Origin: CAZUGA01 sp964619885
Lineage (GTDB): Bacteria; Pseudomonadota; Gammaproteobacteria; Methylococcales; UBA1147
Direction of reading: 5' to 3'
DNA: 64,000 nt
Assembly: GCA_964619885.1 (NCBI GenBank)
Contig: CAZUGA010000010.1
Location: 41,759-105,758, forward strand
The translations under genes were made by a program, and so were the position numbers. Below, in pieces: positions 27,865-37,579 of this stretch. The notes under the pieces are model-generated. The model saw nothing but the letters and a program-made list of their open reading frames with translations, had not been told where the DNA came from and made no database searches. The number at the start of each line of letters is the position of its first letter. Position 1 is the first letter of the stretch.

Positions 27865-29319
27865 TTATTCAAAACCTTCCGGGGTACGCGCATGCCAGTC
27901 CGTCACAGATTGATACCGATGCGCAATATTCAGCAGGCGTTGCTCGGAAAAAAAGTTTCCGATGATCTGCATTCCAACCGGTTTTTGCTGGACGAATCCA
28001 ACCGGAATTGACAGCGCAGGTATACCGGCCAAATTGACCGCGATGGTAAAGATATCGGACAAATACATACCAATAGGATCATCTACCTTTTCCCCTATTC
28101 CAAAAGCCACCGATGGCGCTGTTGGTGCAGCCAATACATCCACTTCAGAAAAGACTTTGGCAAAATCATCACTGATTAAACGCCTCACCTTCTGCGCCTT
28201 CAGATAATAAGCATCGTAATAACCGGCAGACAACGCATAAGTACCCATCAAAATACGCCTTTTGACCTCTGCGCCAAATCCCTCACCGCGCGAACGTATG
28301 TAAAGATCATTCAAATCTTTGGGCTCTTCACAACGGTGGCCGAAACGCACGCCATCAAACCGAGAAAGATTTGCAGAACATTCGGCCGGGGCAACAACGT
28401 AATAAACTGGTACCGACATATCAATATTAGGCAACGAAACTTCGCGAACTTTGGCACCCAGTTTCCTGTATTCATCGATCGCCTGATCAACTACCGTGGC
28501 AATTTCAGCGTCCAAACTCTCCCCGAAAAACTCTTTGGGCAATCCGATAGTCAATCCCTCGATACTGTCATTTAGCGTTTCCGTGTAATTGTCCACAGGC
28601 TGATTGACGCTAGTTGAATCGCGCGGATCAAATCCCACCATAGCTTGTAATAACATTGCCGCGTCTTCGGCCGTGCGCGTCAACGGTCCAGCCTGATCAA
28701 GGCTTGAAGCGAACGCGATCATCCCATAACGGGACACCCGACCATAAGTAGGTTTTAAGCCGGTAATACCACAGAACGCAGCAGGTTGACGGATCGAACC
28801 GCCGGTATCGGTGCCGGTCGAAGCTGGAGCCAGGCGCGCCGAGACGGCTGCCGCTGAACCACCCGAAGAACCGCCGGATACCGATTTGGCATCCCAAGGA
28901 TTTCTGACTGGGCCGTAATAACTGGTTTCGTTGGAAGAACCCATGGCAAACTCGTCCATATTCAGCTTACCCAGCATCACACTACCGGCCGCACTCAATC
29001 GCTCGACCACGGTCGCATCGTAGGGTGCGACAAAGCTATCCAACATTTTCGAACCGCAACTGGTCTTTATGGATTGGGTACAAAATATATCCTTGTGTGC
29101 GATCGGTACGCCAGTCAACGGGCCACCCCGTCCCTGCGCCAATACCTTATCTGCGGCCTGGGCATCAGAAACCGCACGCTCATCAGTAACAGAAATATAA
29201 CAATTCAATGCATCATTATGCATATTGATCCTGGACAAAAATGCCTCGGTCAATTCCTGACTACTAAATTCCCGTTGCCGCAAACCAGCTGAAATTTCGG
29301 CTAATGTTTTGTTATGCAT
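27865..29319 (-). CDS. gatA: Aspartyl/glutamyl-tRNA(Asn/Gln) amidotransferase subunit A
   Basis: A 484-residue amidase-signature enzyme that hydrolyses glutamine to supply ammonia to GatB. The Ser-cisSer-Lys triad is complete: Lys76 (PIAHKDIFC), Ser151 (SVSGGSSGGSAAAV) and Ser175 (GTDTGGSIRQPA). The region GITGLKPTYGRVSRYGMIAF is typical of GatA. Starts ATG 29319. A 113-base gap separates it from gatC, and it nearly touches gatB. Confidence 0.97.
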   Translation of the reverse strand: MHNKTLAEISAGLRQREFSSQELTEAFLSRINMHNDALNCYISVTDERAVSDAQAADKVLAQGRGGPLTGVPIAHKDIFCTQSIKTSCGSKMLDSFVAPYDATVVERLSAAGSVMLGKLNMDEFAMGSSNETSYYGPVRNPWDAKSVSGGSSGGSAAAVSARLAPASTGTDTGGSIRQPAAFCGITGLKPTYGRVSRYGMIAFASSLDQAGPLTRTAEDAAMLLQAMVGFDPRDSTSVNQPVDNYTETLNDSIEGLTIGLPKEFFGESLDAEIATVVDQAIDEYRKLGAKVREVSLPNIDMSVPVYYVVAPAECSANLSRFDGVRFGHRCEEPKDLNDLYIRSRGEGFGAEVKRRILMGTYALSAGYYDAYYLKAQKVRRLISDDFAKVFSEVDVLAAPTAPSVAFGIGEKVDDPIGMYLSDIFTIAVNLAGIPALSIPVGFVQQKPVGMQIIGNFFSEQRLLNIAHRYQSVTDWHARTPEGFE

Positions 29320-29432
29320 GTTTTAGCTCGACTAGAAAAATAACTCTGTAGATACCATCACAATGAAATCAAGGACTAGTAGAAACGACATCCCAGGCGC
29401 GATAAATTCGACCAACGTTGAATCTGTCCATA

Positions 29433-29720
29433 TTATTCAATAACTTTAGGGACCAGGTACAAACCGCTCTCAACTTGGGGTGCCTGACTTTGAAACAGAT
29501 CTCGTTGATCTGTTTCGGTAACTTCATCCGCGCGCAATCTCTGTACTTGGTTTAGCGGATGAGCCAAAGGTTTAATTTCAGCGGTATCGGCCGTAGCCAA
29601 TTGCTCGACTAAACCTAGAATGCCTGACAGATCCTGAGCATAGCCTGGTACATCCTCATCGCGAATATCTATACGCGCTAGCCAAGCAATTTTCTTGACC
29701 TCCTCATTACTCAACGACAT
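29433..29720 (-). CDS. gatC: Aspartyl/glutamyl-tRNA(Asn/Gln) amidotransferase subunit C
   Basis: A 95-residue subunit that wraps around GatA and stabilises the complex. It matches GatC throughout: MSLSNEEVKKIAWLARIDI, LSGILGLVEQLATADTAEI, PLAHPLNQVQRLRADEVTE and a C-terminal VESGLYLVPKVIE. It heads the gat genes and is divergent from mreB, an arrangement common in gammaproteobacteria. Confidence 0.95.
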   Translation of the reverse strand: MSLSNEEVKKIAWLARIDIRDEDVPGYAQDLSGILGLVEQLATADTAEIKPLAHPLNQVQRLRADEVTETDQRDLFQSQAPQVESGLYLVPKVIE

Positions 29721-29989
29721 TATAAAAAAATCTCCAATAAAGAAATAAATGGAAGAAACCTTTAATCAATTAGGTTATGCTATTCGTTATGCGGGCTTTG
29801 AATTCAGCGACCTAGTCAGGTAGTGACGTTCTGTTCACGAAATACTGAAAACGGAAATTTCAGAGATGCCCTAAATGTTTCAACTTTTTCAACTAAAACT
29901 TACGAAAAGCAGACTATCATACCTGATATCTTGCTCAAAACCCCAGCCCATTGTTAAAGTAACCCACTTTGTAATTGAGACCGACTAAT

Positions 29990-31033
29990 ATGTTCAAACG
30001 ACTTCGCGGATTCTTTTCCAACGACTTATCGATTGACCTAGGGACAGCCAATACGCTGATCTATATTCTTGGGCAAGGCATCGTATTGAACGAGCCTTCC
30101 GTCGTTGCAATTCGTGAAGACAAATTGCGCGGCGCAAAAACTATCGCCGCAGTCGGCACTGACGCAAAAATGATGCTGGGACGTACGCCCGGTAATATCA
30201 CCGCGATTCGACCATTGAAAGATGGCGTAATCGCGGATTTTACCGTGACGGAAAAAATGCTCCAGTATTTCATTCACAAAGTTCATGAAAGCAAATTATT
30301 AAGGCCAAGCCCTAGAGTTTTAATCTGTGTCCCATGCGGCTCGACCCAAGTCGAACGGCGTGCTATAAAAGAATCCGCAGCCGGTGCAGGTGCTCGCGAA
30401 GTGTACCTGATCGAAGAACCCATGGCAGCCGCAGTTGGCGCAAATCTTCCGGTAGAAGAAGCACGTGGATCTATGGTGCTGGATATCGGTGGAGGAACCT
30501 CCGAAGTCGCGGTAATCTCATTGAACGGCATTGTATATTCTGCATCGGTGCGCATTGGCGGAGACCGCTTTGACGAAGCGGTCATTAATTATGTTCGGCG
30601 AAATTACGGCACCTTGATCGGTGAATCAACAGCGGAGCGTATCAAACATGAAATTGGTACCGCATATCCGGGTAGCGAAGTTACCGAAATGGAAGTCAAA
30701 GGCCGCAATCTGGCTGAAGGGGTCCCGCGCAGTTTTGCGCTAAACAGTAACGAGATTCTAGAGGCGCTGCAGGAACCACTATCCGGAATCGTAGGTGCGG
30801 TTAAAGTGGCATTGGAACAAACGCCACCCGAGTTAGGTGCGGATGTCGCAAACAGCGGTATCGTATTGACCGGCGGCGGTGCGCTACTCAAAGATATTGA
30901 CCGCTTGATTGCAGAAGAAACCGGACTTCCGGTGATTGTCGCTGAAGACCCGCTAACCTGCGTCGCCAGAGGCGGTGGCCACATACTCGAAATGTTGGAC
31001 GAAAAAGGCGCTGCAGCATTTTCGCTGGAATAA
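29990..31033 (+). CDS. mreB: Rod shape-determining actin-like protein MreB
   Basis: A 347-residue bacterial actin that forms membrane-bound filaments steering the elongasome. ATP-site motifs are intact: phosphate-1 SIDLGTANTLIY, phosphate-2 LDIGGGTSEVAVISL and adenosine VLTGGGALL. The ATG at 29990 gives the amphipathic MFKRLRGFFSND membrane anchor and the standard length; an upstream TTG at 29975 is not needed. First gene of the elongation cluster. Confidence 0.97.
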   Translation: MFKRLRGFFSNDLSIDLGTANTLIYILGQGIVLNEPSVVAIREDKLRGAKTIAAVGTDAKMMLGRTPGNITAIRPLKDGVIADFTVTEKMLQYFIHKVHESKLLRPSPRVLICVPCGSTQVERRAIKESAAGAGAREVYLIEEPMAAAVGANLPVEEARGSMVLDIGGGTSEVAVISLNGIVYSASVRIGGDRFDEAVINYVRRNYGTLIGESTAERIKHEIGTAYPGSEVTEMEVKGRNLAEGVPRSFALNSNEILEALQEPLSGIVGAVKVALEQTPPELGADVANSGIVLTGGGALLKDIDRLIAEETGLPVIVAEDPLTCVARGGGHILEMLDEKGAAAFSLE

Positions 31034-31079
31034 AACCCGGCATAATAAACCCACCAAAAACCGCTAAGAGAACACCACT

Positions 31080-32015
31080 ATAAAGCTCTTATTCGCCAAA
31101 GGCCCGTCGCTTAACACCCGTTTATTGGCTGCGGTTCTGGTGTCGATCACGTTGATCACAATAGACCATCGCAAAACCGAGCGCGGCCCACTTCGGTCTA
31201 TTTTGTCCATGATTGTCTATCCCATTCAATTCATGGTTAGTGCCCCGACAAACTTCAAAGAAACCATTGGGACTTCCTTGGCCAGTTACAACGCGTTGAA
31301 AATCGAGAATGCTAAATTAAAAAGCGATATATTGGTCAATAAGACGCGACTATTAAAATTTTCCGCGCTGGAAAACGAAAATATACGTCTCAGAGCCTTG
31401 CTGGATAGTTCGTTTAAGCTGGGTGAGCAAGTTTTAGTTGCAGAATTGTTATCGGTAAACCTAGATCCATACAAACATACGGTAATGGTCGATAAAGGTA
31501 GTCGATTCGGCGCATTTTCCGGACAACCGGTGCTGGATGCAAACGGTGTTGTTGGCCAAGTATTACGGGCCAACCCATTAAATTCAGAGATCGTATTAAT
31601 TTCTGACCCGGGCCACGCAATCCCGGTTCAAATAAATCGCAATGGGCTTAGAACCATAGCCGTCGGCAGTGGCAAAATCAACCGGTTAAACCTACCATTT
31701 CTACCCAACAACGCAGATATTCTGGTCGGCGATCTGATCATTACGTCGGGCTTGGGCGGCACTTTCCCGCAGGGATACCCAGTCGCAGTAATCACCAAGG
31801 TTGCACCTCAACCCGACAAACCCTTTTCTCAAATCGAGGCTAAACCATCCGCTCATCTAGACCGCAGCAGAGAATTGATGCTGGTTTGGAGTAATTCCGA
31901 ACCAATTCCGTTGTTCCCTACTCAAAGCGATAACAAAACCGAAACACAAAACGAAAACCCAATAACAAATACAGATAAGACCGGGCAAAAGACGACTGAA
32001 TCCAACCAACGATGA
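31080..32015 (+). CDS. mreC: Rod shape-determining protein MreC, apparently with an ATA start codon
   Basis: A bitopic protein of about 311 residues that scaffolds PBP2, RodA and MreD in the periplasm. The frame is open from a TAA at 31065. It encodes the conserved N-terminus KLLFAKGPSLNTRLLAAVL, but the codon where Met belongs (31080-31082) is ATA, preceded by TAAGAGAAC as a weak ribosome site. The first canonical start, TTG 31125, would delete the conserved cytoplasmic tail. After the membrane helix come a coiled coil (about 60-110: NALKIENAKLKSD) and the beta-domains (VMVDKGSRFGAFSGQPVLD, GDLIITSGLGGTFPQGYPVA). The tail is Asn/Thr-rich. ATG of mreD overlaps its stop. Confidence 0.9.
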   Translation: MKLLFAKGPSLNTRLLAAVLVSITLITIDHRKTERGPLRSILSMIVYPIQFMVSAPTNFKETIGTSLASYNALKIENAKLKSDILVNKTRLLKFSALENENIRLRALLDSSFKLGEQVLVAELLSVNLDPYKHTVMVDKGSRFGAFSGQPVLDANGVVGQVLRANPLNSEIVLISDPGHAIPVQINRNGLRTIAVGSGKINRLNLPFLPNNADILVGDLIITSGLGGTFPQGYPVAVITKVAPQPDKPFSQIEAKPSAHLDRSRELMLVWSNSEPIPLFPTQSDNKTETQNENPITNTDKTGQKTTESNQR

Positions 32016-32500
32016 GGCTCACCAGCAACCATGGAAACAGTACAATCATTCTTAGCGTCGTGTTGGCTATGGCGCTGCGTATCATGCCGTGGCCGCGCGA
32101 CACTTTAATTTTCAATCCGGATTGGGTCTTATTGGTTGTCATTTACTGGTGTTTGGTCACCCCAGAACGCTTCAGTATTGGATCGTCCTGGTTTGTTGGT
32201 TTACTCACGGATGTACTGACCGGACAACTACTCGGCGAATACGCATTGTCTTACGCAATCGTTGCGTACATTACCGTTAGATTGCACAAACGTTTTCGCG
32301 TTTTCCCACTGTCGCAACAATTTTTGTTTGTCTTATTTCTTTTACTGCTATCTCAACTACTAATTTATTGGAGCCAAAATATACAAGGCAATACCGGAAT
32401 TGGATTATCCTACTGGCTACCCTCGTTTATTGGTGCAATGTTGTGGCCGTTGATATTTATCAGCCTAGAACACATCGGCTTTCGAACAAGACTTCGCTAA
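32012..32500 (+). CDS. mreD: Rod shape-determining membrane protein MreD
   Basis: A 162-residue inner-membrane protein with about five helices (for example LSVVLAMALRIMPWP, SSWFVGLLTDVLTGQLLGEY and QFLFVLFLLLLSQLLIYW), matching MreD in length and in the WVLLVVIYWCLVTPERFSIG and GLLTDVLTG segments. It acts with MreC in the elongasome. The start overlaps the mreC stop (ATGA), implying translational coupling. Confidence 0.93.
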   Translation: MRLTSNHGNSTIILSVVLAMALRIMPWPRDTLIFNPDWVLLVVIYWCLVTPERFSIGSSWFVGLLTDVLTGQLLGEYALSYAIVAYITVRLHKRFRVFPLSQQFLFVLFLLLLSQLLIYWSQNIQGNTGIGLSYWLPSFIGAMLWPLIFISLEHIGFRTRLR

Positions 32501-32568
32501 AAGAAGGCTTCTAATAACACCTCACCCGACTCTGCTCAAAATTAGCGACATTAAATTTATTACAACCC

Positions 32569-34407
32569 GTGCCGCGTCACATAAACATAAAAGACCAATA
32601 CTTCGAGAACCGCCTGTTCTTGAACCGGGTCGTCGCTGCTTTTGTAGTCATTATGCTTTTGAGTATTGGGTTAATAGCCCGACTAATATTTTTACAAATT
32701 GGAGGACACGAACACTACACCACGCTGTCCAAAAATAATCGTATAAAAATTGCGCCACTGCCACCTACGCGAGGATTGATCTACGACCGGAACGGTGAGA
32801 TTCTGGCTGAAAACATCACTACCTATAGTCTTGAAATAATCCCGGAACAGGTCGGTGACCTGGATAAAACGCTAGCCGAATTACAAACCCTGCTGGAAAT
32901 TAGCGACGAAGAAATAGAACATTTTCACACCCTGCGAAAACGGCATAAGCGATTCACCAGCACACCGCTAAGACTCCATTTAAACGACGTCGAACTCGCT
33001 CGCTTTGCTGTCAGACGCCCACGCTTTCCAGGCGTGGATATTCATGCCCGGCTAGTACGCAACTACCCGTTTGCCGAGCTGACCTCACACATCGTCGGCT
33101 ACGTCGGCCGAATCAACGTCGAAGAACTTCGAACTCTCGATGCTGCGGTATATCGAGGTACCCACCACATCGGCAAAATAGGCATAGAAAAAACTTACGA
33201 AACAGCACTGCACGGTAAGGCGGGCTACGAAGAAATCGAAACCAATGCGCAGGGCCGTTTGATCGAAAAAATCGGCAATGTCGCACCTCTACCCGGCACG
33301 AATTTACACCTGACTCTGGATATTAAATTGCAAAAAATCGCCGATGATGGGTTGGAAACCCACAATGGCGCGGTAGTCGCAATCGAACCTGAAACCGGAA
33401 ATGTGCTGGTCATGGTCAGCAAACCTGGCTTCGACCCCAATCCCTTCGTCTACGGTATCCCTAAAAAAGACTACAACTTATTGCAAACATCGGAAGATCG
33501 GCCTTTATTCAATCGTGCGCTGCGCGGCAAATACCCACCAGGCTCCACGGTAAAACCGTTTATCGGACTGGCCGGATTAGAAAAGAATGTAACCACAATG
33601 AGTCAACAAACCTTTTGCCCGGGTTATTACCAATTACCCAAAGTGTCGCACCGCTACCGCGACTGGAAAAAATGGGGGCATGGCTCGATCAACCTAAAAG
33701 CCGCAATCACACAGTCCTGCGATGTATACTTTTATGATTTAGCCCACAATCTGGGTATAGACCGCTTATCTTCCTTTTTGGGCCAGTTTGGCTTCGGTAG
33801 CAAAACCCATATAGACCTGACCGGAGAAAAATCTGGTTTATTACCATCCAGAGCATGGAAGCGCCGGTCGCGCAACCAGCCTTGGTACCCGGGCGAAACG
33901 CTAATTACCGGGATCGGCCAAGGTTTCTTTCAGATCACACCATTACAACTGGCCAAAGCCACTGCAGTCATGGCAAATCGGGGTAAAATGGTCCATCCTC
34001 ACTTGGTGAATAATATGGAACCCTACACATTATTCCCCAACTTAAGCGTCCATCCTGGTACTGATATATCGCTTTCGCCGACCAATATAACGAATATTAT
34101 CAATGCGATGATCAACGTAGTTCATGGCCCGCGCGGGACTGCCCGCCGAATCGGAAAAGATATCGATTACCAGATCGCCGGTAAAACCGGAACCGCGCAG
34201 GTTTTTACCGTAAAGCAGGAAGAAAGTTACAAGGAGAGTGAGGTCGATAAAAAACTACGTGACCATGCATTATTTATCGCTTTCGCACCTGCGCAGCAAC
34301 CGCGCATCGCAATCGCCGTCGTGGTTGAAAACGGCGGTCACGGCGGATCTGTAGCGGCTCCCATTGCCTCCAAGGTCATTAAGCAATATTTATCGGATAA
34401 GTCGTGA
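32569..34407 (+). CDS. mrdA: Penicillin-binding protein 2 (elongation transpeptidase)
   Basis: A 612-residue class B PBP that cross-links peptidoglycan during rod elongation together with RodA. It has an N-terminal helix (VVAAFVVIMLLSIGLIARLIF), the pedestal domain with RNYPFAELTSHIVGYVGRI, and a transpeptidase domain with nucleophile Ser326 in PPGSTVKPFIG, SCD (SxN) in TQSCDVYFYDLA and K539TG in IAGKTGTAQV. Starts with GTG at 32569. It lies 69 bases after mreD and overlaps rodA. Confidence 0.97.
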   Translation: MPRHINIKDQYFENRLFLNRVVAAFVVIMLLSIGLIARLIFLQIGGHEHYTTLSKNNRIKIAPLPPTRGLIYDRNGEILAENITTYSLEIIPEQVGDLDKTLAELQTLLEISDEEIEHFHTLRKRHKRFTSTPLRLHLNDVELARFAVRRPRFPGVDIHARLVRNYPFAELTSHIVGYVGRINVEELRTLDAAVYRGTHHIGKIGIEKTYETALHGKAGYEEIETNAQGRLIEKIGNVAPLPGTNLHLTLDIKLQKIADDGLETHNGAVVAIEPETGNVLVMVSKPGFDPNPFVYGIPKKDYNLLQTSEDRPLFNRALRGKYPPGSTVKPFIGLAGLEKNVTTMSQQTFCPGYYQLPKVSHRYRDWKKWGHGSINLKAAITQSCDVYFYDLAHNLGIDRLSSFLGQFGFGSKTHIDLTGEKSGLLPSRAWKRRSRNQPWYPGETLITGIGQGFFQITPLQLAKATAVMANRGKMVHPHLVNNMEPYTLFPNLSVHPGTDISLSPTNITNIINAMINVVHGPRGTARRIGKDIDYQIAGKTGTAQVFTVKQEESYKESEVDKKLRDHALFIAFAPAQQPRIAIAVVVENGGHGGSVAAPIASKVIKQYLSDKS

Positions 34408-35543
34408 ACTCAAATACTTACACACCGCAAGAACGCTTCCCATTGCCACCCGAACCCAGTGGCGGATTATTTCAGAAAATACATTTGGATCTACCATTGC
34501 TGGCGGGCCTATTGTTGTTATCTGGTGTCGGATTTGTCATCTTGTATAGCGCCGGTGGGCAAAAAATGGATTTATTAGTTCGCCAGGCTACCCGACTTGG
34601 CGTGGCATACGGCACAATGCTATTTTTAGCCCAAATCCATCCACGCCACCTGCAAAGACACTCACCGTTGCTATTTGTTATCGGCATCGGTTTTTTGCTG
34701 GCGGTATTGATCACCGGGGAAGTCGGTAAAGGGGCTCAGCGTTGGCTCAACTTGGGATTCTTCAGATTCCAACCTTCAGAAATGATCAAAATTTCCACTC
34801 CGATGATAATCGCCTGGTATCTGGCCGAGCATCGATTGCCCCCAACATTTAATATCATTGCTGCATCTTGTCTGCTGATTGTGATCCCGACCCTACTCAT
34901 CGCCAAGCAGCCGGATCTAGGCACATCGTTACTGGTAGCAAGTTCCGGTGTAGCCGTCATTTTTGTGTCCGGCTTATCATGGCGGTTTCTATTCTCCAGC
35001 CTTATAGTCTGCGCAAGCCTAACACCTGTGCTTTGGCATTTTATGCGAGAATACCAACGTGCCCGTGTTCTAACCTTCCTCAATCCTGAAGACGATCCAT
35101 TGGGCAAGGGTTACCACATCATTCAATCGAAAATCGCGATCGGTTCGGGCGGTTTACACGGCAAGGGTTGGTTGAATGGAACTCAAGCCCATTTGGAATT
35201 TCTGCCTGAACGATCGACCGACTTTATATTTGCGGTATTCGCCGAAGAATTCGGTTTACTGGGGTGCTTGGGGCTACTCGTTATTTATCTGCTCATCGTT
35301 AGTCGTTGTTTTTATATTTCGGTCCAAGCACACGACAGTTACACACGCCTATTGGCGGGCAGTCTATCCATTACCTTTTTCGTCTATGTTTTTGTTAATA
35401 TCGGCATGGTCATCGGTGTACTCCCGGTTGTCGGCGTACCCTTGCCATTGGTAAGTTACGGTGGAACATCCATGGTCACCTTACTGGCCGGATTCGGCAT
35501 TCTAATGTCCATACACACTCATAAACGACTATTACCAATATAG
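34404..35543 (+). CDS. rodA: Peptidoglycan glycosyltransferase RodA (SEDS family)
   Basis: A 379-residue polytopic SEDS protein that polymerises lipid II with PBP2. About ten helices are predicted. Diagnostic motifs are KGAQRWLNLGFFRFQPSEMI, KQPDLGTSLLVA, the catalytic-Asp loop LPERSTDFIFAVFAEEFG and VGVPLPLVSYGGTSMVTLLA. The GTG start overlaps the mrdA stop by four bases, so synthesis of the pair is coupled. Confidence 0.97.
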   Translation: MNSNTYTPQERFPLPPEPSGGLFQKIHLDLPLLAGLLLLSGVGFVILYSAGGQKMDLLVRQATRLGVAYGTMLFLAQIHPRHLQRHSPLLFVIGIGFLLAVLITGEVGKGAQRWLNLGFFRFQPSEMIKISTPMIIAWYLAEHRLPPTFNIIAASCLLIVIPTLLIAKQPDLGTSLLVASSGVAVIFVSGLSWRFLFSSLIVCASLTPVLWHFMREYQRARVLTFLNPEDDPLGKGYHIIQSKIAIGSGGLHGKGWLNGTQAHLEFLPERSTDFIFAVFAEEFGLLGCLGLLVIYLLIVSRCFYISVQAHDSYTRLLAGSLSITFFVYVFVNIGMVIGVLPVVGVPLPLVSYGGTSMVTLLAGFGILMSIHTHKRLLPI

Positions 35544-35627
35544 ACATAAACTTATAAATGTTATTTAATCCATTTTTTCAAGTATGTGTATAATATGTCA
35601 ATGACGCTTAATTGGTTGACCGCGCCT

Positions 35628-36620
35628 ATGAAATCATTCGCAATCCACTGCACTCTGCTGCTAGCTTTATTTTCTATTTCCTGCAACGCCGCACCACTGA
35701 CCCAACGACCCGAGGTCAATAGTTTCATTGAAAATATGGTCGTAAAACATGGGTTTAACCGCGAAGAACTAATCGCTCTATTCTCTAAAGTCCGAATCAA
35801 GAATAGAATTATTCAGGCAATGACACGCCCCGCGGAATCAAAACCGTGGCACGCGTATAGAAAAATTTTCATTACGGACCGTCACATCAACGGCGGCGTG
35901 AATTTTTGGCGCCAAAACAAAGAGGCATTGGCCAAGATCGATCAGCAGTTTGGCGTTCCCCCGGAAATCATCGTTGCGATTATCGGCGTGGAAACCCGAT
36001 ACGGTAACAATACCGGTTCGTTTCGAGTCATCGATGCGTTATCAACCCTGGCCTTTGACTATCCCAAACGCAGTAAATTCTTCCTTAGTGAATTGGAACA
36101 GTTCCTGATTTTATGCCGGGAAGAAAACGTGGAGCCTACAGCCCCGATGGGGTCCTATGCAGGGGCCATGGGCTTACCACAATTCATGCCCAGCAGTTTC
36201 CGCCACTACGCAGCGGATTTCGACGGCGATGGCCGGCGCGATATATGGGAAAACAATGCCGATGTCATGGCGAGCGTGGCTAATTATTTCGAAAAACACG
36301 GCTGGAAACGCGGCGGGGCAGTCACCTTCCCAGCGCGCATCGACGGTATTAACGCCAGCAGCTTGCTGAGTAAGGGATTAAAACCCGACAGTAGCGCAGG
36401 GAAAATGCGATCCATGGGGCTGAAAATCCCCGCCGACCTGAGTCCGAACACCGCAACAAAATTGCTAAAATTGGATAATGAATACGGACCCAGCTATTGG
36501 GTCACACTCGATAATTTTTATGTGATTACCCGTTACAACCACAGCTCGCTATACGCCATGGCGGTATTCCAACTTAGCCAGGAAATACTTTCGCGCCACA
36601 ACGCCAGAGGGTCTTTTTAG
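35628..36620 (+). CDS. mltB: Membrane-bound lytic murein transglycosylase B
   Basis: A 330-residue periplasmic enzyme of the MltB (GH103) family that cleaves the MurNAc-GlcNAc bond with 1,6-anhydro product. Catalytic Glu122 lies in IVAIIGVETRYGNNTGSF; other family motifs are DALSTLAFDYPKRSKFF, GSYAGAMGLPQFMPSSFRHY and DFDGDGRRDIWEN. The ATG 35628 starts a signal peptide (FAIHCTLLLALFSISCNAA) whose SISC is only a weak lipobox; starts at 35586-35601 are alternatives. It lies between rodA and rlpA. Confidence 0.93.
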   Translation: MKSFAIHCTLLLALFSISCNAAPLTQRPEVNSFIENMVVKHGFNREELIALFSKVRIKNRIIQAMTRPAESKPWHAYRKIFITDRHINGGVNFWRQNKEALAKIDQQFGVPPEIIVAIIGVETRYGNNTGSFRVIDALSTLAFDYPKRSKFFLSELEQFLILCREENVEPTAPMGSYAGAMGLPQFMPSSFRHYAADFDGDGRRDIWENNADVMASVANYFEKHGWKRGGAVTFPARIDGINASSLLSKGLKPDSSAGKMRSMGLKIPADLSPNTATKLLKLDNEYGPSYWVTLDNFYVITRYNHSSLYAMAVFQLSQEILSRHNARGSF

Positions 36621-36644
36621 CAGGGCAAGTAAGGAGTTTATTAT

Positions 36645-37541
36645 ATGCATAACTGCTTAACAGTCACGCGGACGCACCTCGCCACTACAAACGCATCCGG
36701 TTTCCTCAGTTCATTTCCTCGACTTGCCTGGCTATTGGTTTTGAGCGCAATGATCCATGGCTGCGCCCAAAAGGGCAACGTGACCATGGTTAACCCTTCC
36801 TCGCAATCTAGCGACTCTGCGATGATCGCCGACGCAGTACCCAAATTCGAGCCAACCAGCAAGCTGGGCAACCCCAGTTCTTATGTCGTTTGGGGCAAAC
36901 GTTACTATGTGATGAAGCGTCGCGAGGGTTTTAGCGAAAGCGGCATTGCTTCCTGGTACGGTAAAAAGTTTCATGGGCGTAAAACCTCAAGCGGAGAAAT
37001 TTACAACATGTACGCCATGACCGCTGCGCATAAAACCTTACCGATTCCGGCATACGTCAAGGTCAAAAATCTGCAAAACGGGCGCGAAATTATTGTTCGC
37101 GTAAATGATCGGGGTCCATTCCATCCAGGCCGCGTGATCGACCTCTCCTACGCTGCAGCAAAAAAGCTCGGCATATTACGCGATGGAACAGCACAGGTTA
37201 AAATCCTAGATGTTAGCGTAACTCAATACGACCACTCTGCTGAACAGACGCAACTTGAGCCCAAGCAATTTACTACAGACAACAATCTGTACATACAGAT
37301 TGGCGCCTTTGCGGAACGAGACAACGCCGACCGGCTTTCCGACGATTTAGAGCACCCAGACCTACCTGCAATTCGGGTAACAGCCGATGACAGTTCAGAT
37401 CCGGTTTTTAAGGTTCAACTGGGACCACTGCAATCTCTGACCGAAGCCAAGAGAATTATGGAATACCTGAACAAACAAGGTATTACAACCAGCCATTTAG
37501 TATTCGAACCATCGAGTCCTGTAGCACCCGTGATACAATAG
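36645..37541 (+). CDS. rlpA: Septal ring lytic transglycosylase/lipoprotein RlpA (DPBB + SPOR)
   Basis: A 298-residue lipoprotein (lipobox in LSAMIHGC) with a double-psi beta-barrel at about 100-190: GIASWYGKKFHGRKTSSGE, MTAAHKTLPIPAYVKVKNL and VRVNDRGPFHPGRVIDLSYA. A SPOR domain is at the C-terminus (YIQIGAFAERDNADRLSDDL and VFKVQLGPLQSLTEAKRI) that would bind denuded septal glycan. A strong AAGGAG site precedes ATG 36645. In the cell-wall operon between mltB and dacA. Confidence 0.94.
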   Translation: MHNCLTVTRTHLATTNASGFLSSFPRLAWLLVLSAMIHGCAQKGNVTMVNPSSQSSDSAMIADAVPKFEPTSKLGNPSSYVVWGKRYYVMKRREGFSESGIASWYGKKFHGRKTSSGEIYNMYAMTAAHKTLPIPAYVKVKNLQNGREIIVRVNDRGPFHPGRVIDLSYAAAKKLGILRDGTAQVKILDVSVTQYDHSAEQTQLEPKQFTTDNNLYIQIGAFAERDNADRLSDDLEHPDLPAIRVTADDSSDPVFKVQLGPLQSLTEAKRIMEYLNKQGITTSHLVFEPSSPVAPVIQ

Positions 37542-37579
37542 GGCCGCGCTGTCTCCCGCAATTCAATAACTCCACATCT

